Below, piece by piece: positions 46,232 to 54,500 of a DNA stretch of 64,000 nucleotides; position 1 is the stretch's first letter; each line of letters opens with the position of its first letter. Under the pieces are notes generated by a model. That model had not been told where the DNA came from. It saw only the letters and a list, made by a program, of their open reading frames with translations, and did not search any database. A program made the translations under genes and the position numbers. The stretch comes from Niastella caeni (GTDB taxonomy: Bacteria > Bacteroidota > Bacteroidia > Chitinophagales > Chitinophagaceae), in the NCBI RefSeq assembly GCF_004834005.1, contig NZ_STFF01000008.1, positions 248,001 to 312,000 of the forward strand, given 5' to 3'.

Positions 46232-46840
46232 ATGAATAGTGTAGTTGCAGCGGAAGTTTTAAATAAGCCTCCGCTTTGTATTGAGCTGGTTGAAACAGAT
46301 CCTTTGCGTGCTATCGCCAGGGTTTTTGATAGCATCGATTTCGATTGCTTTCGGTTAAACCTTAACAGGTGGTTTCATGCTGCCATTGAGAATCAAAATC
46401 ATGTTTATGAAGAACATTGTCACCGGCAAGGGCTGCAAACCTTGTTTGTAGACCTGGAACTACTATTGGAAGCTCTTTATGTAATCCATAGAAATGAACT
46501 ATTAAGTAGCCATCCTTTAGATGGCAAAAAAGATGTAAAAGAACAATCCGCTGGGCTGGATAAAGTTTACTTTTTAACTCAAGATCAAGCATACAATCCA
46601 TACGAAGTGCTTCATTCTCTTTTCAGCAAGTTTTCAATGATCTATATCAGGCGCGAATTAAATGATTGGTTACAGGCTGGAATTGATATTGATGAATCGG
46701 ATAAGGTACAATTAAAAGCTATCAGAGTGTTGCTTACTTATAATGATCTGGAATGTCTTTTGGAAGCGGCTTACCACTATTACAAAAGAACAGTAAAGGG
46801 GTATAGAAAAATGGAAGCCAATAACATGGCTATGCTTTAA
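46232..46840 (+). CDS. Island protein with two copies of the ~70-aa repeat domain
   Basis: A 202-aa protein with two related halves. Half one: PLRAIARVFDSIDFDCFRLN, LNRWFHAAIEN, then LELLLEALYVIHRNE. Half two: NPYEVLHSLFSKFSMIYIRR, LNDWLQAGIDID, then LECLLEAAYHYYKR. The preceding gene carries a third copy. I do not know the family. The repeated helical module suggests oligomerisation or binding of a repeated ligand. It is followed by ~840 bp of non-coding DNA. Confidence 0.75.
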   Translation: MNSVVAAEVLNKPPLCIELVETDPLRAIARVFDSIDFDCFRLNLNRWFHAAIENQNHVYEEHCHRQGLQTLFVDLELLLEALYVIHRNELLSSHPLDGKKDVKEQSAGLDKVYFLTQDQAYNPYEVLHSLFSKFSMIYIRRELNDWLQAGIDIDESDKVQLKAIRVLLTYNDLECLLEAAYHYYKRTVKGYRKMEANNMAML

Positions 46841-47683
46841 AATACCGCCATGTGCGCCTCGTTTTTTTTCTTTTGGCCAGCAATGCAGTTTTACAGTTTC
46901 TGTGTTACATTCATTAACGTGTTCTGTTTAATAATTGAGACGGTCAGCACTGTCATTCAGTCATTGGAGATTTAGCTTTAAGTAGCTTCGTGTATAGTAT
47001 AATCAGCCTGCCCGCAAGGTACAAACCGGCTTGTGGTTCACAGAAAGTGCCAGCATTTATGAAGCCTTGTTTTTTAAATGGATGCTGTAAGAATGAACCC
47101 ATAGCCGATAGGCTTATTGTCTTTCAAATAAACAAAAACGACTCCGGAGTTTTTGTTCGACTAAAATCCGTGTTGTGATACAACACTACATCTGGCCGAT
47201 AGCAGCCTGCCTGGCTTTCTCACCGCCGCGAATGGGCAGTTATTAAAAGAAGTTCGAAACATGACTGGCGGCATAGCTGTCGCTAAATACATATGTGCCA
47301 CAGGAATTAAACAGTGAAGAAATTGTTTTGCGCCTGGTTTCCCTAGCTTATGGGTTGTATCGGCTGCTAACCCACCTCACTTAACCGTTGTGATATAAAT
47401 GAATCCCTGAATTTATGTCAGTCGATTTTGAAGTAAAACAGTCTTAAATTTATGATAACGCGAAGCATTATACCGCAACTTATTTGTGATACAATTTCGC
47501 ACAGCAAAATAAGACTTAGCTAAAAAGAATTATTCAAACAGAACATCATCTTTGGTCACACTGGTTTTTAAAATGCGACCCTTTCAATTTCTGAAATAGT
47601 GAAACCTCAATAATACAGCGCTGCCTTTTTAATTTTATTACTGCGGAAATGGTTGTGTAGTTCTAATTAAAAAGGGTAGTGTG
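46841..47683. other. Long non-coding stretch upstream of the recombinase
   Basis: No gene is convincing in 840 bp. ACTCCGGAGT (47141-47150), flanked by A- and T-rich arms, and GTGTTGT/ACAACAC (47170-47186) are small hairpins. The region may hold an element origin, recombination site or long leader, but nothing proves it. Confidence 0.4.
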
Positions 47684-47857
47684 ATGGGTGAAACTGAAGA
47701 TGAATTTTTGAAATTAATAGCATCATTAATTGTTCAGGTAATACTTAACGAAAATGAAGATAGCCATCGGATACGTCCGGATCAGCAAAAAGGACCAGTC
47801 AATGTACTCCCTGGATGCGCAGGAGAACCTGGTCAGGGAATATTGCCAGAGAAATAA
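47684..47857 (+). CDS. Small ORF overlapping the recombinase start
   Basis: From ATG 47684 a 57-codon ORF reads MGETEDEFLKLIASLIVQVI then LNENEDSHRIRPD. The acidic start and FLKLIA(x)LIV helix resemble the small proteins that often precede serine recombinases in Bacteroidota elements (recalled, not searched). Its last ~104 bp overlap the recombinase in another frame, so only its first half is independent. Confidence 0.45.
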   Translation: MGETEDEFLKLIASLIVQVILNENEDSHRIRPDQQKGPVNVLPGCAGEPGQGILPEK

Positions 47858-49340
47858 TGTTTCCATCTCCGCCATCTTCCGGGATGATGGCGAATGTTCT
47901 GATACGTTCGACCGGCCCGATTACATAGCGCTAGAAAAATTTATCAAAGCACATAAAGGACAGGTAAATTTCCTGATCATTAAAGACCATGACCGGTTCA
48001 GCCGGAATCTCAGTGAAGCGCTGGCTAAGATTGAGCACCTGGAAAAGAAGTTTGGCGTTAAGGTAGTGGCTATTGATGAACCAATTAACATTGATACAAC
48101 GGACCCAAGCATTTTTCTTAGCAGGGCTTTCAAGTATTTAATGGCAAATCATGAGCTGTTAAACATCCGGAAAAGAACCACCCAGGGTATTCGAAATGCC
48201 ATTGCTTCCGGCAGGGTAGTAAACAATGCGCCATTCGGGTATAAAAACATAAGAGATAGCCAGGGCAAACCTACTTTGCAAATAGACGAAACAAGAGCGC
48301 CGATCATCCAGTTTATATTCCAGCAATTCATAAGTGGCGTTACTCCCTTCCTCATAGCAAAAGAAGCGCGTAATAGAGGTTTTACAAGGTCTGGCAACAG
48401 CGCTTTAATGCGGGTGCTTACAAATCCCGTTTATGCCGGCTTATTACGCCTGCCTGCCTATAATGGAGAGCCGGAAAAATTGGTCAAGGCATTGCATCCG
48501 CCAATAATCAATGAGGCGGATTTCTGGATCGTCAACGATAAGCTAAATAATCAACCGAAATACCGCTCAAGGCCAAGGGAAGATTTTCCCTTGCGTGGCA
48601 TCGTTAAATGTGATTGTGGCTGGCACCTGACAGCCAGTTTCAATAAGGGCAAGAGGCAATATTATATGTACTATAGCTGTCCAAAAGAAAGAAACCGGAA
48701 TTACCGCGGCGAACGAATGCATGAATTAATTGAAAAGGTGCTGGTGGGATTGAGTTTTACTCCACAGCAAATTGAAAAGATCAGCAGGTATGCGAAGGAA
48801 AATCTGGATCAGGAAACAAAGGACAGGAAATTGCTGAAGGACTCTCAGGAGCAAAAATTAAAGGAAGTAAAAACCAAGATAGAGAAGTTGGAAGAGCGGC
48901 TAATAAACGACGAGATCGAAACCATCACCTACAAAAAATGGTTCACCAAATTATCCGCCGAAAAAGGAGTATTGGAAACGGAAATTAGTAATCTAGCCAA
49001 AAGCCACACAAACATTTTTGAAAAGTTGCAGCAGGCAATGCCTGTGTTAACGAATCTCAGGAATCTATATCTGAAAATCTCTCTGGCCGGTAAACAGGCT
49101 CTTTTAAAGAAGGTGTTCGAAGGTGGTCTCACATATGACGGGTGTACGCTTCGAACACCCCGCATACACGCGGCTCTCGCTCACAACTATAATAGCATCA
49201 ACGAAAAAGGGCTTCTCTTGTTAGAGAAGCCCTCGAGTGATTTTACTCTTTCAGAAGCTTGTACCGCGTACGGGATTCGAAAACCTTGCCTTATGTTTTT
49301 TTCTTTTACCCATTCACTGTATATATTTGAGTTCAATTAA
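47754..49340 (+). CDS. Large serine recombinase (site-specific integrase)
   Basis: A 528-aa protein. Residues 1-150 are the resolvase domain (IGYVRISKKDQSMYSLDAQE; the catalytic Ser is in RIS or next to it). Residues ~155-290 form the recombinase domain (NAPFGYKNIRDSQGKPTLQI, GNSALMRVLTNPVYAGLLRL). A zinc ribbon, CDCGWHLTASF...YYSCPKE, and a coiled-coil C-terminus with many Lys/Glu follow. The last ~55 residues repeat the scar at 40029. It catalyses integration and excision of the island. Its 3' end lies at the right junction. Confidence 0.9.
   Translation: MKIAIGYVRISKKDQSMYSLDAQENLVREYCQRNNVSISAIFRDDGECSDTFDRPDYIALEKFIKAHKGQVNFLIIKDHDRFSRNLSEALAKIEHLEKKFGVKVVAIDEPINIDTTDPSIFLSRAFKYLMANHELLNIRKRTTQGIRNAIASGRVVNNAPFGYKNIRDSQGKPTLQIDETRAPIIQFIFQQFISGVTPFLIAKEARNRGFTRSGNSALMRVLTNPVYAGLLRLPAYNGEPEKLVKALHPPIINEADFWIVNDKLNNQPKYRSRPREDFPLRGIVKCDCGWHLTASFNKGKRQYYMYYSCPKERNRNYRGERMHELIEKVLVGLSFTPQQIEKISRYAKENLDQETKDRKLLKDSQEQKLKEVKTKIEKLEERLINDEIETITYKKWFTKLSAEKGVLETEISNLAKSHTNIFEKLQQAMPVLTNLRNLYLKISLAGKQALLKKVFEGGLTYDGCTLRTPRIHAALAHNYNSINEKGLLLLEKPSSDFTLSEACTAYGIRKPCLMFFSFTHSLYIFEFN
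49209..49232 (+). repeat. Perfect hairpin inside the recombinase 3' end
   Basis: GGGCTTCTCT and AGAGAAGCCC form a 10-bp perfect stem with a TGTT loop inside the conserved tail. The left scar has the same hairpin with one mismatch at 40083-40106. It may be a former terminator captured at the attachment site. Confidence 0.6.
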
Positions 49341-49369
49341 ATATAGTTTATAGTTATTATTACTATGTC

Positions 49370-49813
49370 TTACTTTTTGGCTGTTTTTAATAACTGTTCT
49401 TTTAAACTATTTATAAGTTCTTCCTGTGTTTCATTTAATTTTCTCAGGTCAGCAATTCTTACTTCCAGTTCCCGATTTATTATCGTCAATTTTTCGTTTT
49501 CATTTTTTATATCAATAAACTGTGGGTGTTCTTCATTTTTTGGTTCTAACGGTTGATTCAGGAATGGGCCTTCATTTGTATCGAGGAAACTGTTATTTAC
49601 ATTATACTTTGTAGCAAGAATAAATTTCGCAAAGTCAATTTTATTCTTAGGAACACCCCTTCCGCCTTTTAGAATATCGCTCAAATTACTTGGTGGCATT
49701 TCAATTTCCTTTGCCAGATTCTGTTGTGATAATTTTCCCTCTTTATATAAGTATAAAACTACTCTGGTAAATGCTTGATCAAAAAGTGTTTGAGTGTAAT
49801 TCTTCTTATCCAT
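49370..49813 (-). CDS. CI-like repressor with HTH and coiled coil
   Basis: A 147-aa protein. The N-terminal HTH is FTRVVLYLYKEGKLSQQNLA then KEIEMPPSNLSDILKGGRGV. A C-terminal coiled coil (IKNENEKLTIINRELEVRI) probably dimerises it. It is divergent from the small Cro-like gene at 49960, across a 146-bp region that holds a 20-bp palindrome and four phased TTTTGG boxes. It is likely the phage or island repressor. No peptidase domain is present. Confidence 0.75.
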   Translation of the reverse strand: MDKKNYTQTLFDQAFTRVVLYLYKEGKLSQQNLAKEIEMPPSNLSDILKGGRGVPKNKIDFAKFILATKYNVNNSFLDTNEGPFLNQPLEPKNEEHPQFIDIKNENEKLTIINRELEVRIADLRKLNETQEELINSLKEQLLKTAKK

Positions 49814-49832
49814 AAATTTTATTTGATAATAA

Positions 49833-49852
49833 TTTGGTAATTAATTACCAAA
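49833..49852. promoter_or_regulatory. Perfect 20-bp palindromic operator
   Basis: TTTGGTAATTAATTACCAAA is a perfect palindrome 20 bp upstream of the repressor start. It contains the same TTTGG half-site as the phased array next to it, so the same protein probably binds both. Confidence 0.65.
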
Positions 49853-49878
49853 ACGCTTATATTCGTGTTGTGTTACGG

Positions 49879-49915
49879 TTTTGGAATCTTTTGGAAATTT
49901 TTGGTAACATTTTGG
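49879..49915. promoter_or_regulatory. Four phased TTTTGG boxes
   Basis: TTTTGG occurs at 49879, 49889, 49899 and 49910, with spacings of 10, 10 and 11 bp, so all sit on one face of the helix. The array lies between the divergent repressor and Cro-like genes and looks like a cooperative operator. Confidence 0.65.
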
Positions 49916-49959
49916 ACTATTCAATACAAGAGTAGTTATAAAAATTATTTGAAACAAGA

Positions 49960-50190
49960 ATGACAAAGAAAGAATGGAAATGCAAGCGAAAACTTTTGCC
50001 TGCTAATTATGTGAAACTTGTTATGCAACTTCTTGATAAAGACGGTGTTGTGTCTAATTATACTCAGGTTTATGACGTTATTAGGGGAAAGAACAAAAAC
50101 ACAATTTTAACATTTAAGGTGTGGGAAAAAATTTCATTAGTTCAAAAAGAACATCAAGCCCTTATTAAGAAGTTAAAAGCTTTAAAGTAA
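49960..50190 (+). CDS. Cro-like small protein opposite the repressor
   Basis: A 76-aa basic protein (MTKKEWKCKRKLLPANYVKL) with predicted helices and a Lys-rich end. Position and size fit a Cro-type or early regulator, and YTQVYDVIRGKNKNT could be the recognition helix region. The family is not identified. Confidence 0.6.
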   Translation: MTKKEWKCKRKLLPANYVKLVMQLLDKDGVVSNYTQVYDVIRGKNKNTILTFKVWEKISLVQKEHQALIKKLKALK

Positions 50191-50234
50191 TTAGTCATCC
50201 GTGTATTTGATAATTAAATGATAAGCAATTACCA

Positions 50235-50444
50235 ATGAATATTGCTGATGAAATAAAAGGCATTAATGACCAATTGGAAAGGATATGGAATGTTGTTAAG
50301 CATTATCCTAACAACATTGGGTTTGCTTCTAATCTTGATGCGGAAACTAAGAAAATGAAAAGAAGAACTACTAAAGATGATATAAAGGTACAGCTAATTA
50401 AGAATTGGAATAAAGATCATCCACATTACAAAATTAACAACTGA
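50235..50444 (+). CDS. Small early phage-type protein, unknown
   Basis: A 69-aa basic, helical protein (MNIADEIKGINDQLERIWNV). It lies in a run of small rightward genes. No motif is recognised, and the next gene starts 2 bp after its stop. Confidence 0.5.
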   Translation: MNIADEIKGINDQLERIWNVVKHYPNNIGFASNLDAETKKMKRRTTKDDIKVQLIKNWNKDHPHYKINN

Positions 50445-50446
50445 CT

Positions 50447-50695
50447 ATGGATAAATTAATCCTGCATTGTTTAATCATATTTACTTTGATTATAGCCTAC
50501 ATCTGTTACCGGATTTATATAGATGCAAATATGAAAAAAACGGAAACAGAGCAGTCTTATGATCCTGCAATTATCGTTGATGCCAAAAAATTAATTCGCC
50601 AAGAAATAGGCTTTTTAAAATGGTTTGGGTATGCGAAAAAGAAAATCCTTAAGAAAATCAAGCATAAAGAATTTTCGAGTTTGGCAAACCTATGA
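50447..50695 (+). CDS. Small membrane protein, unknown
   Basis: An 82-aa protein with one N-terminal helix (LHCLIIFTLIIAYICYRIYI) and a basic tail. It is part of the early operon. Confidence 0.55.
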   Translation: MDKLILHCLIIFTLIIAYICYRIYIDANMKKTETEQSYDPAIIVDAKKLIRQEIGFLKWFGYAKKKILKKIKHKEFSSLANL

Positions 50696-50699
50696 TGTA

Positions 50700-50849
50700 A
50701 TGCCATTCGGTACTTATAAAGGAAAAACACTCAAATATATTTCGGAGGTCAACCCGGGATACCTTGAATGGTGGAAAGAGGAAAAGAAGGTCGTATTCTC
50801 CAACGAACTTTTATTATTAATCACTTACTATAAAAACATTGGACAATGA
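50700..50849 (+). CDS. Small DUF3820-like protein
   Basis: A 49-aa protein from ATG 50700 begins MPFGTYKGKTLKYISEVNPG then YLEWWK, the DUF3820 core (MPFGKYKGK). An in-frame ATG at 50631 would overlap the previous gene by 65 nt, so the shorter start is chosen. It overlaps the next gene by 4 nt (ATGA), which supports that this frame is translated. Confidence 0.65.
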   Translation: MPFGTYKGKTLKYISEVNPGYLEWWKEEKKVVFSNELLLLITYYKNIGQ

Positions 50850-51070
50850 CTACATTTTCACAACCTAATGCGCTTAAATTATTTAAAGATGCGGTGAAAG
50901 GAAGGCGGTTGTACTTGCTGTTTTATTCCGCATCATTAGAACCCACTGCAAAGGTATTCTGTGTTGAAATTTCTTTAGAAGCATTTGAAATGTTGCTTAT
51001 TGGCCATAAGGTTAAATCATTTGAGGCAGAATTTGACCATGTTGTTACAATTGAAAATATCATAGTATAA
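50846..51070 (+). CDS. Small early phage-type protein, unknown
   Basis: A 74-aa protein (MTTFSQPNALKLFKDAVKGR) that overlaps the previous gene by 4 nt, so translation is coupled. It has a compact alpha/beta composition and no motif that I recognise. Confidence 0.55.
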   Translation: MTTFSQPNALKLFKDAVKGRRLYLLFYSASLEPTAKVFCVEISLEAFEMLLIGHKVKSFEAEFDHVVTIENIIV

Positions 51071-51159
51071 ATGGTGATCCCGTATTTGTATTTGAACATT
51101 AGTTCTTTTAATAGTCGTTTTTAGGGGTCAATATCCTGGTTGAGCGTACTGGGGTATTT

Positions 51160-51231
51160 CGCCAGGTGGAGCAGCGGTAGCTCATTCGGCTCATAACTGA
51201 AAGGTCGCGGGTTCGATCCCCGCCCTGGCAA
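51160..51231 (+). tRNA. tRNA with anticodon CAT, initiator (fMet)-like
   Basis: The cloverleaf fits: acceptor CGCCAGG (51160-51166) with CCTGGCA (51224-51230), D-stem GAGC/GCTC, anticodon loop CTCATAA (anticodon 51192-51194), T-arm GCGGG/CCCGC, discriminator A51231. The first pair is C1-A72, unpaired as in initiators, and the D-stem has A11-U24, another initiator mark. The GGG/CCC run of the anticodon stem is not complete (stem TTCGG/CTGAA). CCA is not encoded. It lies inside the prophage-like element and ends before a terminator. Confidence 0.85.
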
Positions 51232-51259
51232 CTTGTTCATAGGAAAGGTTAATTGGGTG

Positions 51260-51289
51260 CCAGCGGTGCACACTGGCCGCTGGTTTTTT
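51260..51289 (+). terminator. Intrinsic terminator after the tRNA
   Basis: CCAGCGG (51260-51266) pairs with CCGCTGG (51277-51283), followed by TTTTTT. Confidence 0.85.
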
Positions 51290-51333
51290 AAGATTCTTGT
51301 CCGTAGCTGCGAAGGACATTAATATGCCGCAGT

Positions 51334-51378
51334 GTAGCCGGAATTGTATGTTGAGTTGTTCGTCCGGCTACTTTTTTT
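51334..51378 (+). terminator. Second intrinsic terminator upstream of the next gene
   Basis: GTAGCCGG (51334-51341) pairs with CCGGCTAC (51364-51371), followed by seven T. The 22-nt loop is long. A short RNA could be made between the two terminators. Confidence 0.75.
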
Positions 51379-51399
51379 AATACTCCATTATAAGTAAGC

Positions 51400-51549
51400 A
51401 TGAAAAACACTGATCCAATTTATGATGATGATAATAACCCGCAGATACCTTCTTCAGTGATGATTTTGGCAGTTTTAGGAACGGTGATTTTCCTTATCCT
51501 AATTGCAGGCGTAATCACCATAGCAAAAATTATTCAATCCCAACCTTAA
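51400..51549 (+). CDS. 49-aa single-pass membrane protein
   Basis: From ATG 51400: MKNTDPIYDDDNNPQIPSSV, then a strong helix (MILAVLGTVIFLILIAGVIT) and a short basic end. It lies 11 bp upstream of the primase gene and is probably co-transcribed. Function unknown. Confidence 0.6.
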   Translation: MKNTDPIYDDDNNPQIPSSVMILAVLGTVIFLILIAGVITIAKIIQSQP

Positions 51550-51560
51550 TTAACTCATTT

Positions 51561-54500
51561 GTGCGGCTTTCTGAAAATTCAATACAACAGGTTCGTGAGG
51601 CTTCAATTGTTGATGTTATAAAACATTATATCCCACTAAAGCATGTGGGTAGCAATTGGAAAGGTGTTTGCCCATTTCATGATGAAAAGACCCCATCTTT
51701 CACTGTTAATGATATTAAAGGAGTTTATAAATGTTTTGGGTGCGGCGCAGGCGGTGATGCAATTGGTTTTATTATTTCAAAAGAACGGGTGGAATTTTAC
51801 CAGGCGGTCGAGATGATTGCCAAAATATGTAGCATTCCACTAGAATATGAGGAAGTTCCAGATAAGGAGAAATTTGAAAAGCAAAAATCTGAACGTGAGA
51901 AACTTAAACAAGTGGTGAGGTATACAGTTGAAAGATATAAGGAATCTTTATGGAACTTACCTGATGAACACCCTGTTCTAAATTACTTGTACAACCGAAA
52001 TATAACCAGGCAACTTATTGCAGAATGGCAGTTGGGTTGGGCTACAGAAGAATGGAGTTTTATTTCCACGGATATAATTAATAAAGGTTGGTATGATCAA
52101 GGAAGTAAATTAGGCATCATAAAGAGAACAGCTTCGGGAGATAGGAATTATGATGGATATAGAAGTCGTATAACAATTCCAATTACTAATAAGTATGGGG
52201 AGTATATTGGAATGGGGGGAAGATTTTTTGAAATTGATTCAGCCGATAAGGGGAAAGATTTTCCAAAATATATTAATCCCCCGGAAAATGAGTTATACAA
52301 TAAAAGTAGTGTACTGTTTGGTTTAAGCAGAGCCGATAAAGCAATAAGTTATGAAGGGTTTGCCTTCCTTGTTGAGGGATACTTTGATGTAATCAGCCTG
52401 CACGCTAATAAAGACAGTAACACAGTAGGCACATGCGGAACTGCACTGACAGATCAGCAGGCTGTGCTGTTAAGGAAGTATACAAATCACGTTGCGGTAC
52501 TTCGTGATGGTGACGATGCTGGCCGCAAGGCAACAGTAAAAGACCTTTTAATATTACTTCGTGCTGGTTTTAAAGTGGACGTAATTCTACTTCCTAAAAC
52601 AGATGATCCTGATAGCTATACTCAAAAATTAATTGCTAATCATTATAGGGCTGGCACCGTTGAAATTTATGACGGCGTTATGTGGCAGATTGATATGTAC
52701 ATGAAGTATGTAGCAAATGATGAGTTTAAACTTGGAAAAGCGCAGGAAGCCGTGTTAAATATTTTGATGACCATCCCTAATGAAATTATTAGAAACAATT
52801 ATTTCGATAGTATAATTAAGAAATACAAATGGCAGAAATCAAACCTACAGAAGCAACTTAATTTATTGATTGAGAAGGAGCAGAATACAGATGAAGATAC
52901 GGGTGAAAGTAACCTTGACAAAATGCCGAAGTGGATGGATAAAGAACAGTTCCTGCAGCAAGGTTATTGCATAGTTAATAATAATAAAAGAACAGGGTAT
53001 TATAGCTTTGGAAGCGGTGGACAGATAGAGATTACCAACTTCATAATTAAGCCACTTTTTCATATATACGCAGGGAAGGAAAGCCGGCATCTTATACAAA
53101 TAGATAATGGTAGAAAAAAGGCGGTATTAGACATTGAGAGCAAAGCGCTAGTAAGCATTGATCTTTTACAGCAGTATGTTGTGTGTGAAGGCCCTTACAT
53201 AATTTATGGGAACAAAGGTCAGATGTTAAGGATTGCTACCAATCTATTAGGTCAATTTCCACGCTGCAATGAAGTGAAATTTCTTGGATGGCAAACGCCG
53301 GGCTTTTTCGCTTTTGTTGATAAAATATATATTCCGGGTTCAGGATTGTATGAACTAGATGAGTGGGGTATTCTGAAATTTGGCGACCAAAATTACCTGG
53401 TTCCTGCAGCAAGTGCCGCATACCGTGAATTGCAGGCTACCGGCGAAGATCCATACGAGAACGACCGTTACTTAACATTTATAAAAACGGACTTAAACTT
53501 TTCTTCATGGGCTTCCCTAATGAACCGCGTGTTCTTAGAAAAAGGCCCTGTTGCAATTGCTTACGTAATTCTAACCATCTTCCGTGATGTAGTGTTTGAT
53601 GTTGATAACAACTGCCCACACCTTTATGGATTCGGTGAACGAAGCTCTGGAAAAAGCAAATGGGCCGAAAGTGTTATGGCCTTGTTTTACAAGAAACGGC
53701 CTGCTTTCAATTTGAACTCGGGAACCGATTTCGCATTTTTCAGTTATATGCAACGGTTCATTAATGCACCGGCTGCATTAAATGAGTTCGATGAAAAGGT
53801 AATTAAGCCTGAATGGTTTCAGGCAATTAAGGGCATATTCGATGGCGAAGGCCGGCAACGTGGTGTCATGGGTAGTAAAAATCGTACTGAGATAATGAAG
53901 ATTCGTAGTACGGTAATACTTATCGGCCAATACCTGTGCACCATGGACGATAACAGTATTGTTAGTAGAAGTATTATTGAGGGCTTTAACGAGCGCGAGC
54001 TTTCAGAGGAAGATAAGAAGCAGTACGATAAACTAAAAAAACATGAAGATGCCGGGCTAAGCAATATACTAATTGAAATTTTACAGCACCGGCAATTCTT
54101 TAAAGAGAAATACAGCGTGTCTTTTAATGCCAACCTAAGTGAGTGGCGAAAAAAGGCAGCGGATTCAGGTAAGGATGGTGCATTTAACCAGCGCGTTGTT
54201 CAAAACTGGTGTCACTTATTTACCTGCTGGCAATTGATAGCTAACCACATTATTCTGCCTATTTCCAATAAGTCGTTTGAAAGTTACTGTTTTGATAAAG
54301 GAATGCAATGGAGTTCATTCATGAAAAGCAGTGACACCCTCAGCGAGTTTTGGAATACTGTTTCCTTCCTGGTTGATCAGGGCATGGTAATAGATGGGTG
54401 GGATTATAAGATTGAAACAACTACTCAGATTCGAATTAGGAACGGAAGGAAGGAAGAATATACACATCCATTTAACGAGCCTACCAAGATCGTTTATATG

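Larger units (their letters stand above)
39891..49340. mobile_element. Serine-recombinase genomic island
   Basis: The segment between the left recombinase scar and the intact recombinase is more AT-rich to the eye than the flanks and carries unrelated cargo. The last ~100 bp of the recombinase gene (49180-49276) repeats the left scar (40054-40150) at roughly 80% identity, including an exact AGAAGCTTGTACCG at 40127 and 49253. This suits attachment-site repeats, though they are not a clean direct repeat. The precise ends are inferred. Confidence 0.55.

Noticed and set aside
46990..47178. 62-codon ORF in the long non-coding stretch
   Set aside because: Cys- and Pro-rich random look; overlaps hairpins; no partner.
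40054..49276. Considered exact direct att repeats around the island
   Set aside because: The two ends share only about 80% identity with a 14-bp exact core, so exact boundaries cannot be claimed; kept as a hypothesis.
51160..51231. Considered the tRNA as the recombinase attachment site
   Set aside because: Its 3' end, in either direction, does not match the AGAAGCTTGTACCG core or the recombinase tail.
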